A stretch of 64,000 nucleotides of DNA from Carnegiea gigantea (Eukaryota; Streptophyta; Magnoliopsida; Caryophyllales; Cactaceae). Below the pieces are notes generated by a model. The model ran no database searches. It saw only the letters and a program-made list of their open reading frames with translations, and was not told the origin of the DNA. The stretch is from contig JAKOGI010000434.1 in the NCBI GenBank assembly GCA_029747015.1, positions 2,501 to 66,500 of the forward strand, given 5' to 3'. Position 1 is the first letter of the stretch. Every line of letters begins with the position of its first letter. The translations under genes were made by a program, and so were the position numbers. Shown piece by piece: positions 55,794 to 64,000 of this stretch.

Positions 55794-57810
55794 GCTTATC
55801 TCTTACTTGTCCCCAAGCGAGACTACGCTATGAAAGATCGGGGGGGCGGTGGACCTCTAAGCACACCCTCTTCAAGGAAAGGGTGATAGGTTAATAAATC
55901 ATGCTGGATCATGCATCAAAGGTAGCCAAGTCAAGGTGTGAAAAGTAATTTCAGCAAAACGTATGCAATGTCATCCATAAACCACTCTATCCAAATGAAA
56001 CATACCAAACACCCCAATATTGAAACGCATGGTAGGACATAACTTCCCTCAACAAACGGCGAGCAAGTAAGACTGGTAGGACCTCACTTTTAGGGCAAAG
56101 TGGAGCACTCTCTCTCAATGTGTTTGAAATGTGTAACAAGGGTACGCTCAATTACTCCAACCAATCAGTCAAACTTCTATATGCTTGGTAATGTTCTCTA
56201 CTCTCTACCACGAGAAGCAATATGCAATATGTTAATCATGAGGACTTGCAATAGGGATGTAATGGGGCTAAGGTAGGGGTGAGAAGTGGAATAATTTGGA
56301 AAAGTGAAGCTATTGGTCAAAGACTAGGGAGCAAGAACACTTCCACAATTTAACATTAAGGACACAACTTCACACCATACTTGCGAATCGAGTCGCAAAG
56401 CTCGCAAAAACCTCTGAGAGGGGACCAAACAAGCTTACTGCGAAAAGTTTCCATGCTACCCATTTTATTTGCAACTGCTCATTGTTTTCTTCTCTTCTTT
56501 TTTTTTTCCTTTTTTTTTTCTTTTCATTGAGAAGCAAAAACGGACGCATATGGATAGCGTTGGAGGAACAAAAACTAATTCGCGATTTCCCCAAATGAGC
56601 CACTGATATTATACCCGAAGTGATGGTCAATTGCCCCAAACATGCCCAACTACATTGAGGAAGTGTCGCCCCACTAGACCTTGACAAGGATGAAGGAAGT
56701 ATGCACAGGTCAAGTGTGTAATAAATGTGGTGCAACAACAACGACCGGGGAAAGGCTCAAAGGGCTAGCAAAGGGATAGCATGCAACAACGGGTGGCTTT
56801 CTGGCTAATGTGGCTACATGAACAAAGATCGCCTCAATCATGTCGACACATGCAATTGCTAAATGCAGTTTCAAGAAGAACAAGACCAAGTTCTAGAGAT
56901 GCATCATGGAGGAGTCACACATGAAAGAAAATGGAGACTATATGTAATGAATAGTCATTAGGCTCAAAATCTCACAGGTAAAACTACCACAGTCAAGTGA
57001 CTTACTCTAGAGTATGTCCCATTTGTCAAGTTCAATCAGGTCAAACCATATGAATCTCAGGGGTAATTAGCATGCAACATAGGGCAAAGGGACTATGGCT
57101 GACAAAGACAACCCAGTTTGCATAAAACCTCACACCAAGACAAGTCACACCTCAAAACACAACCAAACATGATCGATCAATCATCACCCCTTTCAGTCTC
57201 ATCACAAGAGGGGTTTTCGCAAACCGTATATTTTTATTTTTTATTTTTATTTTTTTTCAAAAGTAATAAAGCTAGCTACTAAAGCAATAAAGTTATAAAG
57301 GATAATGAAGAGGAGGGTAAAAAAAATGGCACCTAGGAAGCTTACGAACGCCCGACTCGATTATTTCTCCTTTTGAATGCGAACGCTAACCCTATATGCT
57401 CTAAACTACATGCTCCGATAATAAAAGAGTAGAAATAACTTAGTGCAACTATATGAAGTCCTATCTAAATGATGTAAATACGAACGATGCCTAAGAGCGA
57501 CAAGCTCACCCCCCCATGCTTGAAACTTTCATTGTCCTCAATGAAAAGGACGCTGAAAAAGGGGAAGGGAAAGGGGTAGAGGAAAAAAAAAGGGGGGGAG
57601 TGACACGTTCTCTTCTCTTTTTTTTTTCTTTTTTTTCTTTTTTTTTGTAAGCAATAAATACCTTGGGTTGCCTCCCAAGAAGCGCTTGTTTTAGGCCCTA
57701 AGCTTGACCGTTACCTCAGGAATATGATGCTCGCGTGATGTAGGGAGGTGTGGGGATGGAAGAAGGAAATAACAAGTGAGCCAGCACTTCCCCATGGCTA
57801 AAGTCAGGCA
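55794..57810 (-). other. Non-coding 3' region of the TR-GAG element
   Basis: No real ORF. It has the Athila 3' motifs on the minus strand: post-integrase AAGCGCTTCTTGGGAGGCAACC near 57690-57665, TTCATTGAGGACAATGAAAG then CAAGCATGGGGGGG near 57545-57508. Pyrimidine and poly(T) tracts lie at 56490-56525, 57228-57260 and 57605-57650. Confidence 0.75.
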
Positions 57811-60202
57811 TCAGTGTCGCCTGAGGAGGTCCGCCAGTGCAGTAGTAGGCGGTGGAGGTCGGGGAGGCAGAGCAGGCGGCCGCAGATGGGATCCGCCACC
57901 CCAGTCATGAAGTTCCACTCTCACGACAGCTGGAGGAGTGGAGACGGTCGGGGCCGCAAGCGCAGAGTGTGCACCTGGGGCGGGAGGTGGTATGGGTGGT
58001 AAAAAATGAAAATCCACCCGCTCGCCACAGACGGTGAAGGACATGGTGCCCATCTGCACATCAATCACAGCCCCTGCGGTCGCGAGAAAGGGGCGACCCA
58101 AGATGAAGGGGGCGAAAAGGCATCGTCCATATCAAGGACGATAAAGTCACACAGGACCAGAAAATTCCCCACCTGGACCGGAACGTCCTCCAGGATGCCC
58201 ACAGGACGCCTGATGGAGCAGTCCGCGAGCTGAATAGTGATGCTGGTGGGTGCGGGATCCCATAATCGCAACTTCTTGCAAAGAGAGAGCGGCATGATAC
58301 TCACACTAGCGCCCAGATTGCAGAGAGCTCTCTCAATCTGCACATCCCCTATACAACAAGGGATGGAGAAGCTGCCAGGATCCTGCAGCTTGAATGGCGA
58401 CTGCCTTTGCAAGAGCGCACTACAGGAGGCGCCAATGGAAGTTATAGAAGCCTCCCTAGATGCTTCCTTCTTGGACAGGAGCTCTCGTAAAAATTTCCAT
58501 TGCACAGGGGCACTCTGGAGAGCTTCCAAGAAGGGGCTACTGGCATAGATTCGACGTAGGATTTCCAGAAATCGCTCGAATCTAGGTTCAAGCTGAACGA
58601 GCTCGAACCATGCCAGTCGTTGAGGGAAAGGCACTCGAGCGTGGTAAGTGCGATCAATAGGTTGATGGCGGGTTTCCTCAATAGGGCTCAGACCCTCATT
58701 TTTCTCCTTTCCCTCAGTTCCGGCAGAAGCAGAAACCGGAACTACCTCCTGGAGAACCATCACTGGGCTCTCTTCTAACCCCGCGCCCACAGTAGATATG
58801 GCATTGACTTGGCGGCGGGGGTTGACCTCGGTCTGGCCCGGAAGTTGCCCCTGAGATCTGGACAGGTGGCTCACCTGCTGAGCAATCTGGGCAATCTGTG
58901 TATCCATAGTTTTCTAATGGGCGGCCATGGAATCCACTCTGGAGGTCAATACCTGTATATTTTCTTTGAGAGTCTCATTTGTCGTGGTCTAGGTCGCTAT
59001 GAAGCGCTCCATAAGGCTCTCCAGGTGAGATGTGGGTTCAGGAGGTGGAGGAGGTGGAGGGTAGGGGGCTCGGTTGTGGAAACCGGGTGGCTGGTTGGGG
59101 TTCTGAGGGTGAGGGTTGGGGTTTTTATAGAGGGGGTTCGGACGAGTATTCCAACCCTGGTTGTAGGAGGTGGGGTGAGGGTTATTTTGAGCAGGTTGGG
59201 TGTAGGTATGATAGGCGTTGACGTGCTCAATGCTAGAGGGGGCATTGTAGCACTCAACGGCAGTATGGCCCTGTACACCGCAGGCCTCACAAACGGCATA
59301 GATCCCCATCGCTGGCCCCGAGGAAGTGGCTGATGAGGTAGCCACTTTCTCCAAACGCTGTGCAAGGGCATCCACCCTACTCGCCAGGAGTGTCACAGCG
59401 TCAACCTGGTGCCTGCCACTTCCCCTCTGGGGGGCGGCCCTCTCACTAGACCAATGATAGTTGTTGGAAGCCATCTCTTCCAACAACGCCTTTGCCGCTT
59501 CGATCGATTTGCCCATGAGAGCACCCCCTGCTGCAGCATCAACTGAAATCTTCACCGACCGCTCTAATCCATTGTAAAAGGTTTGGATTAGGAGCCAGTC
59601 AGGAACTCCATGGTGGGGGCGCTGGCGCTGGAGGTCCTTGAATCTCTCCCACGCCTCATATAAAGACTCACCATCCTGCTGGCAAAGGAGGTGATGTCTG
59701 TTCTCAGCTTGGCAGTCTTGCCAGGTGGGAAGTACTTGTTGAGGAATGCTTTGGAGAGTACTTCCCACGTGGTGAACGAGTAGGGCTCCTCGTTTTGAAG
59801 CCAGTCACTGGCTCTATTCCACAGTGAGAATGGTAAGAGTCGCAGCCGGATTGCATCAGTAGACACCCCATTTAGCTTGATGGTATCACACTTCGCTAAG
59901 AACCTGCGAAGGTGCACGTTGGGGTTCTCCGAGGGGTGCCCGCTGAATTGCTCCCTCTCCACGAATGTGATCAGTGCGGGGCTGAGCTCGAAGTTGTTAG
60001 CCTCGATAGCGGGGCTAACGATGGAGGAGGTTACGCCCGATGCTTGTGGCAAGGCATAATCTCGCAGCACTCTTTGGCTTGGCTCGGCCATCTGTATTTG
60101 TGCTTGGTGCCTTCTCCTTTCACCGCTTTGCCTTCGAGCAGTGGCTTCGATTTCAGGGTCAAAAGGGGCAAGTGGTTGATCCCTTTGACTACGCCTGCGC
60201 AT
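57811..60202 (-). pseudogene. gag: gag and protease of the TR-GAG element (broken)
   Basis: The start is ATG at 60202 (MRRRSQRDQPLAPFDPEIE), about 140 bp after the primer site. Gag core: SQRVLRDYALPQASG, EANNFELSPALITFV, DTIKLNGVSTDAIRLRLLPF, then QDGESLYEAWERFK after a 1-base loss near 59690. SNNYHWSSERAAP and a knuckle-like CEACGVQGHTAVEC follow near 59290-59250, then a Pro/Asn-rich stretch and AQIAQQVSHL. Two stops interrupt 58990-58915. Protease: RALCNLGASVSIMPLSL, where the catalytic Asp of the expected CDLGA is Asn. A frameshift near 58100 leads to GRPFLATAGAVIDVQMG. GC-rich compared with the AT-rich virus around it. Confidence 0.92.
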
Positions 60203-60340
60203 ACAAAACCAACACTACTAAGGCGTAAAACAGTTTCAAGCACAATAAAGGGGAGGAGGGAAACAATGAAGGGATGAAAAGAAAAAGAAAAAGCCTAGTC
60301 TAGAGTACGCTAATCGGTTCTAATATTGCAAGGCGTAAGT

Positions 60341-60358
60341 TCCCCGGCAACGACGCCA
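60341..60358 (-). other. Primer binding site, Asp-tRNA (TR-GAG element)
   Basis: Minus strand TGGCGTCGTTGCCGGGGA, one mismatch to the Asp-tRNA complement, next to the 5' LTR. Confidence 0.93.
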
Positions 60359-60364
60359 AAAACT

Positions 60365-61662
60365 TGTTAGGAGTTTTACTTAACCGCAAGTGCACGGCGT
60401 AGCTATAGCTAACAACCGGCAAGTACGGGTCGAATCCACAGGGAACTTGGTTTCAACTATTAGAACTAATTGGACTAACTCAAGCTAGGCAGTTGCCGAG
60501 TGAAGTTGGTTTAACTAATTCTAACTCTATTTGGTCTAAGACAATAATGAGAAGAGAATCCTGGATTGGGGTTCACCGCACTATGACGTTCATTGGAAAA
60601 TAAACTAGGTCATGCGAATCTGCCTGTAAGATAATTGAAATGGAATTATTACCGGTTTAAAGCATCTATGCCTACTTTCGAAGGTCATTAGACTGATCAG
60701 GCTAACCTAGTTGTCTACTTTCGTGAAACTAGAATAACAAAATCACAAGATCATGTAATTTCAATTCCCAATTGCACCCCCAACTACTTTCGTGTCAGGT
60801 AATTCAATTGCTCACAAAGCTACTCTAAGTAAAGGACCTAACTTTCGTTAGTCTCCTAAACCCTAATTAAGAACATGAATGAAACCCTCTCAGGCAATTC
60901 ATCGAACACCTGGCATGCTAAGTGAGAGTTCAATTATTCTTTAGGTGTAATTCACACAAACCTAGCAATAACACTCCAAATCACATCACAGGGGCTACAC
61001 CCAATCCAAGATTGAGAATTTAGCCACTAAACATAATGAAAACTAAGATTTCAATCAATAACATACACATGCCAAACAATACGAAACTCGAATTAAAGCG
61101 TAAAAGAAAAAGGGTGAAGAGAGTACCAAATCTGTAGCAACGATCTATTGAGAATAATAAATCAATCCGCTCTTGAATCTTTAATTCAATAACATCGCAA
61201 AAGCTAAAGCCTAGAAAACCGAGAAATCGCCTAATACCAGAGGGAGAAGAAAGGTAGAATAAAAACTGTGGAATCCCAATGCCGAAACACGACAAAACAG
61301 CGACAACTAAAGTGGCACGGGGGCCCCGTGCCAAATTTCTGCCGGACGAAAACGCGAAAACCTGATAAAAACAACCGTGCCACACAGCACGGCCAGGCCG
61401 TGCCATGTGGCACGGTCGTGCCATGCTTGTTCTTCGCCCGGTTTATTGTGCGACGCGTCTTCTTTGCTCCTTTTCCGCCCGTATTCGCATATCTTTTCAT
61501 CCTTTTCAATAATAACTCCTGCAAATATGAAATATTATCATATGAGTGAAATCAGCACTAAAAGGGGTGAGTTTTGACCCATTCCTTGATAACATTTAAC
61601 GTGAAAATACTAAAAGGAAGGGTCAAATAGGAGGCTAAATATGACAAAATAGAGGTTTAACA
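60365..61662 (-). repeat. 5' LTR of the TR-GAG element
   Basis: TGTTAGGAG...GTTTAACA, 1298 bp, nearly identical to 54469-55784 apart from an 18-bp deletion in the GGCACGG cluster and scattered substitutions. Confidence 0.95.
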
Positions 61663-61668
61663 TGCACT

Positions 61669-62119
61669 CATGATTTTGTTCAATTCTTTTGGATTTTGTT
61701 CTTCATCGAACATTTTTTGTAGTTCTTCAAGACCATATTTTTCATACTCCATTTTCTTTTTCTTTCTTTTCAGTTGATTTTTCACCAGATTATTCTCATA
61801 CTTCTTTTTGGATTTTTATCTCTTGCAAGGGAAAAGGAATCTTGTTTTTTAGGTTTTGAAAAGGATACTGATAAGGGGTGCTAGTTCTAGGAGTAGCTTT
61901 TTCACTATGTCTAACTTTGTTAATAAGAGAAAGATGGACAATTGTTAACTGATTCTTAAATTCTTTTAGTTCAGCCTTAATTTTCGCTAATTCAATTTTT
62001 AGTTCTAAAACTATATCAGTGATATAGTTTAGTTGGAGTGCTAATGAGATATTACCTTCCGGTGAGTGAACAATATGTGAGTAATTTAGACCAGGGCAAG
62101 CAGGGGATGCTTCCAGCAT
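61669..62119 (-). pseudogene. N-terminal viral ORF region, upstream half (coiled coil)
   Basis: ATG at 62119 begins MLEASPACPGLNYSH, about 70 bases after the primer site. A heptad-rich segment (DIVLELKIELAKIKAELKEF) predicts a coiled coil at about residues 35-60. A basic, Lys-rich part follows in another frame up to the TR-GAG insertion. Coiled-coil N-terminal regions occur in the first ORF of several caulimovirids and serve virion association or multimerisation; that role is inferred. Confidence 0.68.
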
Positions 62120-62186
62120 TAAACGTAGTTAATCACACTTAATCACGATTAATTAGCTTAATAATCTTAATTAGTTTTGTGCAAAT

Positions 62187-62252
62187 GGCTCTGATACCAG
62201 TTGAAAGAGAACATTGAGATCTATTAGTGGGCTGCACGTGGCTCTGATACCA
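62187..62252 (-). repeat. Two tandem copies of the viral Met-tRNA primer site
   Basis: TGGTATCAGAGCC on the minus strand at 62252-62240 and at 62199-62187, each preceded by the same ~40 bases (AGATCTCAA...TTCTCTTTCAAC). The offset is 53 bp. The copies differ by one base in AACGTTG/AACATTG on the plus strand. A single such site is normal for a caulimovirid. Confidence 0.92.
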
Positions 62253-63325
62253 GTTGAAAGAGAACGTTGAGATCTATTAGTGGGCAAAAAACCACATACA
62301 CAATTTTAGATTTTTCGAAAGTAAGCTTTTAAATATTGGGGTTAGATTGCAAATTTATAAAAGTTCAAGGACTTAAGAAGAAACAGAGGGTACTTAAAAA
62401 TTAAATTACATAAATGTGGAGGTACTAAAATATAATTTTGAAAAGCCCAGGGTTAAAAAAATGATAAGCAAAAATGTGAAGGCACCCAAATGTGATTATC
62501 TTGTGGAAAGATAGAAAACGAGTAGCATAGGACTTGGGTCCAAGATTTAAATTAAATGGAAAGACAATGTTGTCACTGGAACGAAGAAATCCGTGAGATC
62601 CAATCAAACTGACCGCTAGCTCCATAATAAAGAAGTGCTACCAAAGTCTCCTTTATAATCCAAATTTGACGGTAAGTCGATAACTATAGAACACCGTACT
62701 AAACAAGTTGAATTGAATGTCACTATATAACACTACTTAAGTCTGTAGAGAAACGAATTCTCTAATAGTGAAAAATTTAGAAATTTGGTGCAAGTCAGTC
62801 CCACTTTTGAGGTTTAGAGATTGTAACGATTACCATTAACTTTTATAGATGTCTTGTCAAAAAAAAAAAAAAAGAAATCATGAATTTTTAGACTGAATTT
62901 TCTAAAAGAAGAAAATGGTTGGCAAGTGCACGGATTAATGTCCATTGCTATCAGTAAATATTCCTTGCTTGGGAATAAAAAGATAGAGAGAATCGGTTAA
63001 CCTCTATAATCCAATTTTTATTCCCCTCAAATTGAGGGTGAATGAATAGGAGGGACGGGGAAGTGAGATAAAATTTTTATTTTTGTACGATTTCATCCAT
63101 ATTCCAATATTACGTTGGTATTAAAAATATATCACCTATCTTGTTTCTCAGATCATCTCCTCCCTGACAGCCTCATTGAGATTTTTAGTATCTTACTTTG
63201 GGTGTTTATATTATTTAAATTTGTTTGTATTATTTTACTTTTTTTTGGAAGGCCGTGAAGAAGAATGAGATTGCTTTTTTGAAATTAAAGTTGTTACGTG
63301 TTTTCACATTTTAATTTTCGGTGAT

Positions 63326-63420
63326 AATAGCAGTAGTAGTAGCATTAGCACCACTGGTAGTAGTACTAGTGGTAATAATAATAATAACAACAAATAATAC
63401 TAATACTAATAATAATAATA
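63326..63420. repeat. TAG/TAA-type trinucleotide microsatellites
   Basis: Runs of AGT/TAG followed by TAA/AAT units, imperfect. Confidence 0.85.
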
Positions 63421-63523
63421 ATTCCCCTTCTCTTCCTTCCATTTTCTAATCCAAACATGACAATATTCAATAACCTTTCTTCCCCTCCGTTTTATATTCA
63501 AACAAGGTGAAAATATATCTCCT

Positions 63524-63545
63524 CCCCCCCCCCCCCCCCCCCCCC
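63524..63545. repeat. Poly(C) tract, 22 bp
   Basis: 22 consecutive C on the plus strand, unusual in this AT-rich DNA; exact length may suffer from sequencing slippage. Confidence 0.85.
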
Positions 63546-64000
63546 AAAAATCCCTCCCTTTCACTAACCTCTCCTCCTCTCCCGCTCTAATATCCAAACA
63601 TAGTGTTCGTGATCATTGACTGGGTAATATTCGATATGACAAAATAAAGAAACAAGTTCATACTGAATCATGGCTTGAAAAATAGAAAATTCTACTAATT
63701 TGCAACAAAATAACAGATAAATGATTTCTAAAATTTCTACAACCTCCAGCAGACCAAATTGCTGCTAGATACTTAAAATAGTCTATTCCAATTAAACGTG
63801 CACCATTATGTTGCTTGACTTTCGAGGTTTTTTTTTCTTAAATTTATCATAATTCTCTTTATGGCTAGAGTTTCATCGTTAGTACAAACATCCAACTACC
63901 TACACAACTTCAAACATGGCAAACTTTGGCAAGAAACAATATAATTAATTCATCTAAGGATGATCATTTCTCTCAGTAGATAAATACCGTATGTTTGTGA

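Larger units (their letters stand above)
54469..61662 (-). mobile_element. Non-autonomous Athila-like element with gag and protease only (TR-GAG type)
   Basis: LTRs at 54469-55784 and 60365-61662, Asp-tRNA primer site, gag-protease region and polypurine tract; 7194 bp in all. Target duplication of 6 bp, TGCACT (54463-54468 and 61663-61668). Between protease and the 3' LTR there is no RT, RNase H or integrase; instead the conserved post-integrase motif (GCGCTTCTTGGGAGGCAACC, minus strand, near 57690-57670) follows at once. So pol was deleted from an Athila-like parent. This fits the TR-GAG class of plant elements. It sits in the first ORF of the endogenous virus and is thus younger than the virus. 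Confidence 0.92.
48720..62252 (-). other. Endogenous caulimovirid (plant pararetrovirus), interrupted by a TR-GAG element
   Basis: Minus-strand order: duplicated Met-tRNA primer site (62252-62187), N-terminal coiled-coil region, coat protein with zinc finger, movement protein, protease, RT with YIDD, RNase H, a fourth ORF, TATA box, poly(A) signal. No integrase and no LTRs. This is the gene set and circular-map order of Caulimoviridae opened at the primer site. Coat protein before movement protein is, as I recall, a feature of cavemovirus/solendovirus-like genomes; the genus is not settled. Without the 7.2-kb insertion the viral part is about 6.3 kb, most of one genome. Stops and frameshifts in every ORF show it is an old, inactive copy. 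Confidence 0.88.
62281..64000. other. AT-rich flank without recognisable gene
   Basis: I see no coding frame with known motifs and no element termini. An A-run lies near 62860-62874. The stretch right of 62290 is presumably host DNA next to the virus. Confidence 0.5.

Noticed and set aside
58809..59333. Gly/Val/Arg-rich plus-strand frame of 174 codons
   Set aside because: Antisense of the Pro/Asn-rich gag stretch of the TR-GAG element; composition is explained by that.
62281..64000. Host gene at the right end
   Set aside because: No frame over about 65 codons with plausible composition; only microsatellites and homopolymers stand out.

Overview
This is a stretch of plant nuclear DNA, most likely from a eudicot. 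It is AT-rich, has long AT microsatellites, and is built almost entirely from transposable elements stacked inside one another, plus an endogenous plant pararetrovirus. I see no intact cellular gene. The only host-gene material I can name is a pair of exons resembling RHD3 (the root hair defective 3 / Sey1 / atlastin family of ER-shaping GTPases), carried inside a CACTA-type transposon. All calls come from reading the sequence by eye and from remembered protein families; no database search was run.

Layout, left to right. (1) 1-7209: a minus-strand SIRE-like Ty1/copia element (copy A), cut by the window edge, with a decayed pol and gag, a Met-tRNA primer site and its 5' LTR. (2) 7285-45200: an L1-type LINE on the minus strand, split in two. 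Its reverse transcriptase half is at 7285-9043; its endonuclease and ORF1 half is at 43565-45190. (3) The split is caused by an Athila-like Ty3/gypsy element (9044-43564, plus strand) that landed in the LINE endonuclease. The Athila internal region carries gag, PR-RT-RH, a reverse-oriented solo LTR of a related family (14659-15956, TSD GGGAT), integrase and a broken ORF in the env position. (4) Its 3' LTR is interrupted by a CACTA element (CACTA-1, from 21047) with TNP2 and Ptta/En/Spm-type genes on the minus strand. (5) TNP2 is split by a second CACTA-type element (CACTA-2, 25546-41684, TSD AAT), and a truncated relative (CACTA-2b) lies 145 bp further on. (6) CACTA-2 holds the RHD3-like exons and is itself split by a nearly complete SIRE-like copia element (copy B, 28569-39520, TSD AAGCT). 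The order of events is therefore LINE, then Athila, then CACTA-1, then CACTA-2, then SIRE copy B.

(7) 45601-47970: a terminal-inverted-repeat element without coding capacity, filled with a recurring AGTGAGC(T/C) motif in higher-order repeats. I could not assign it to a family. (8) 48720-62252: a degraded endogenous caulimovirid on the minus strand. It has a duplicated Met-tRNA primer site, an N-terminal coiled-coil region, coat protein with zinc finger, movement protein, protease, RT-RNase H, a fourth ORF, a TATA box and a poly(A) signal in the expected order. (9) Inside the first viral ORF sits a non-autonomous Athila-like element with LTRs, gag and protease but no RT or integrase (54469-61662, 6-bp TSD TGCACT), which matches the TR-GAG class. 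Its LTRs contain a cluster of GGCACGG/CCGTGCC palindromes. (10) 62281-64000 holds only simple repeats.

Autonomy and decay. Copy B of SIRE is the best-preserved element but still carries a 5-bp deletion in gag, a nonsense codon in gag, a 1-bp insertion in integrase and a broken third ORF. All other coding regions contain several stops or frameshifts. The most useful leads are the virus with its duplicated primer site, the gene capture by CACTA-2, the third ORF of the SIRE elements, the conserved in-frame UGA between gag and pol, and the unclassified AGTGAGC element.
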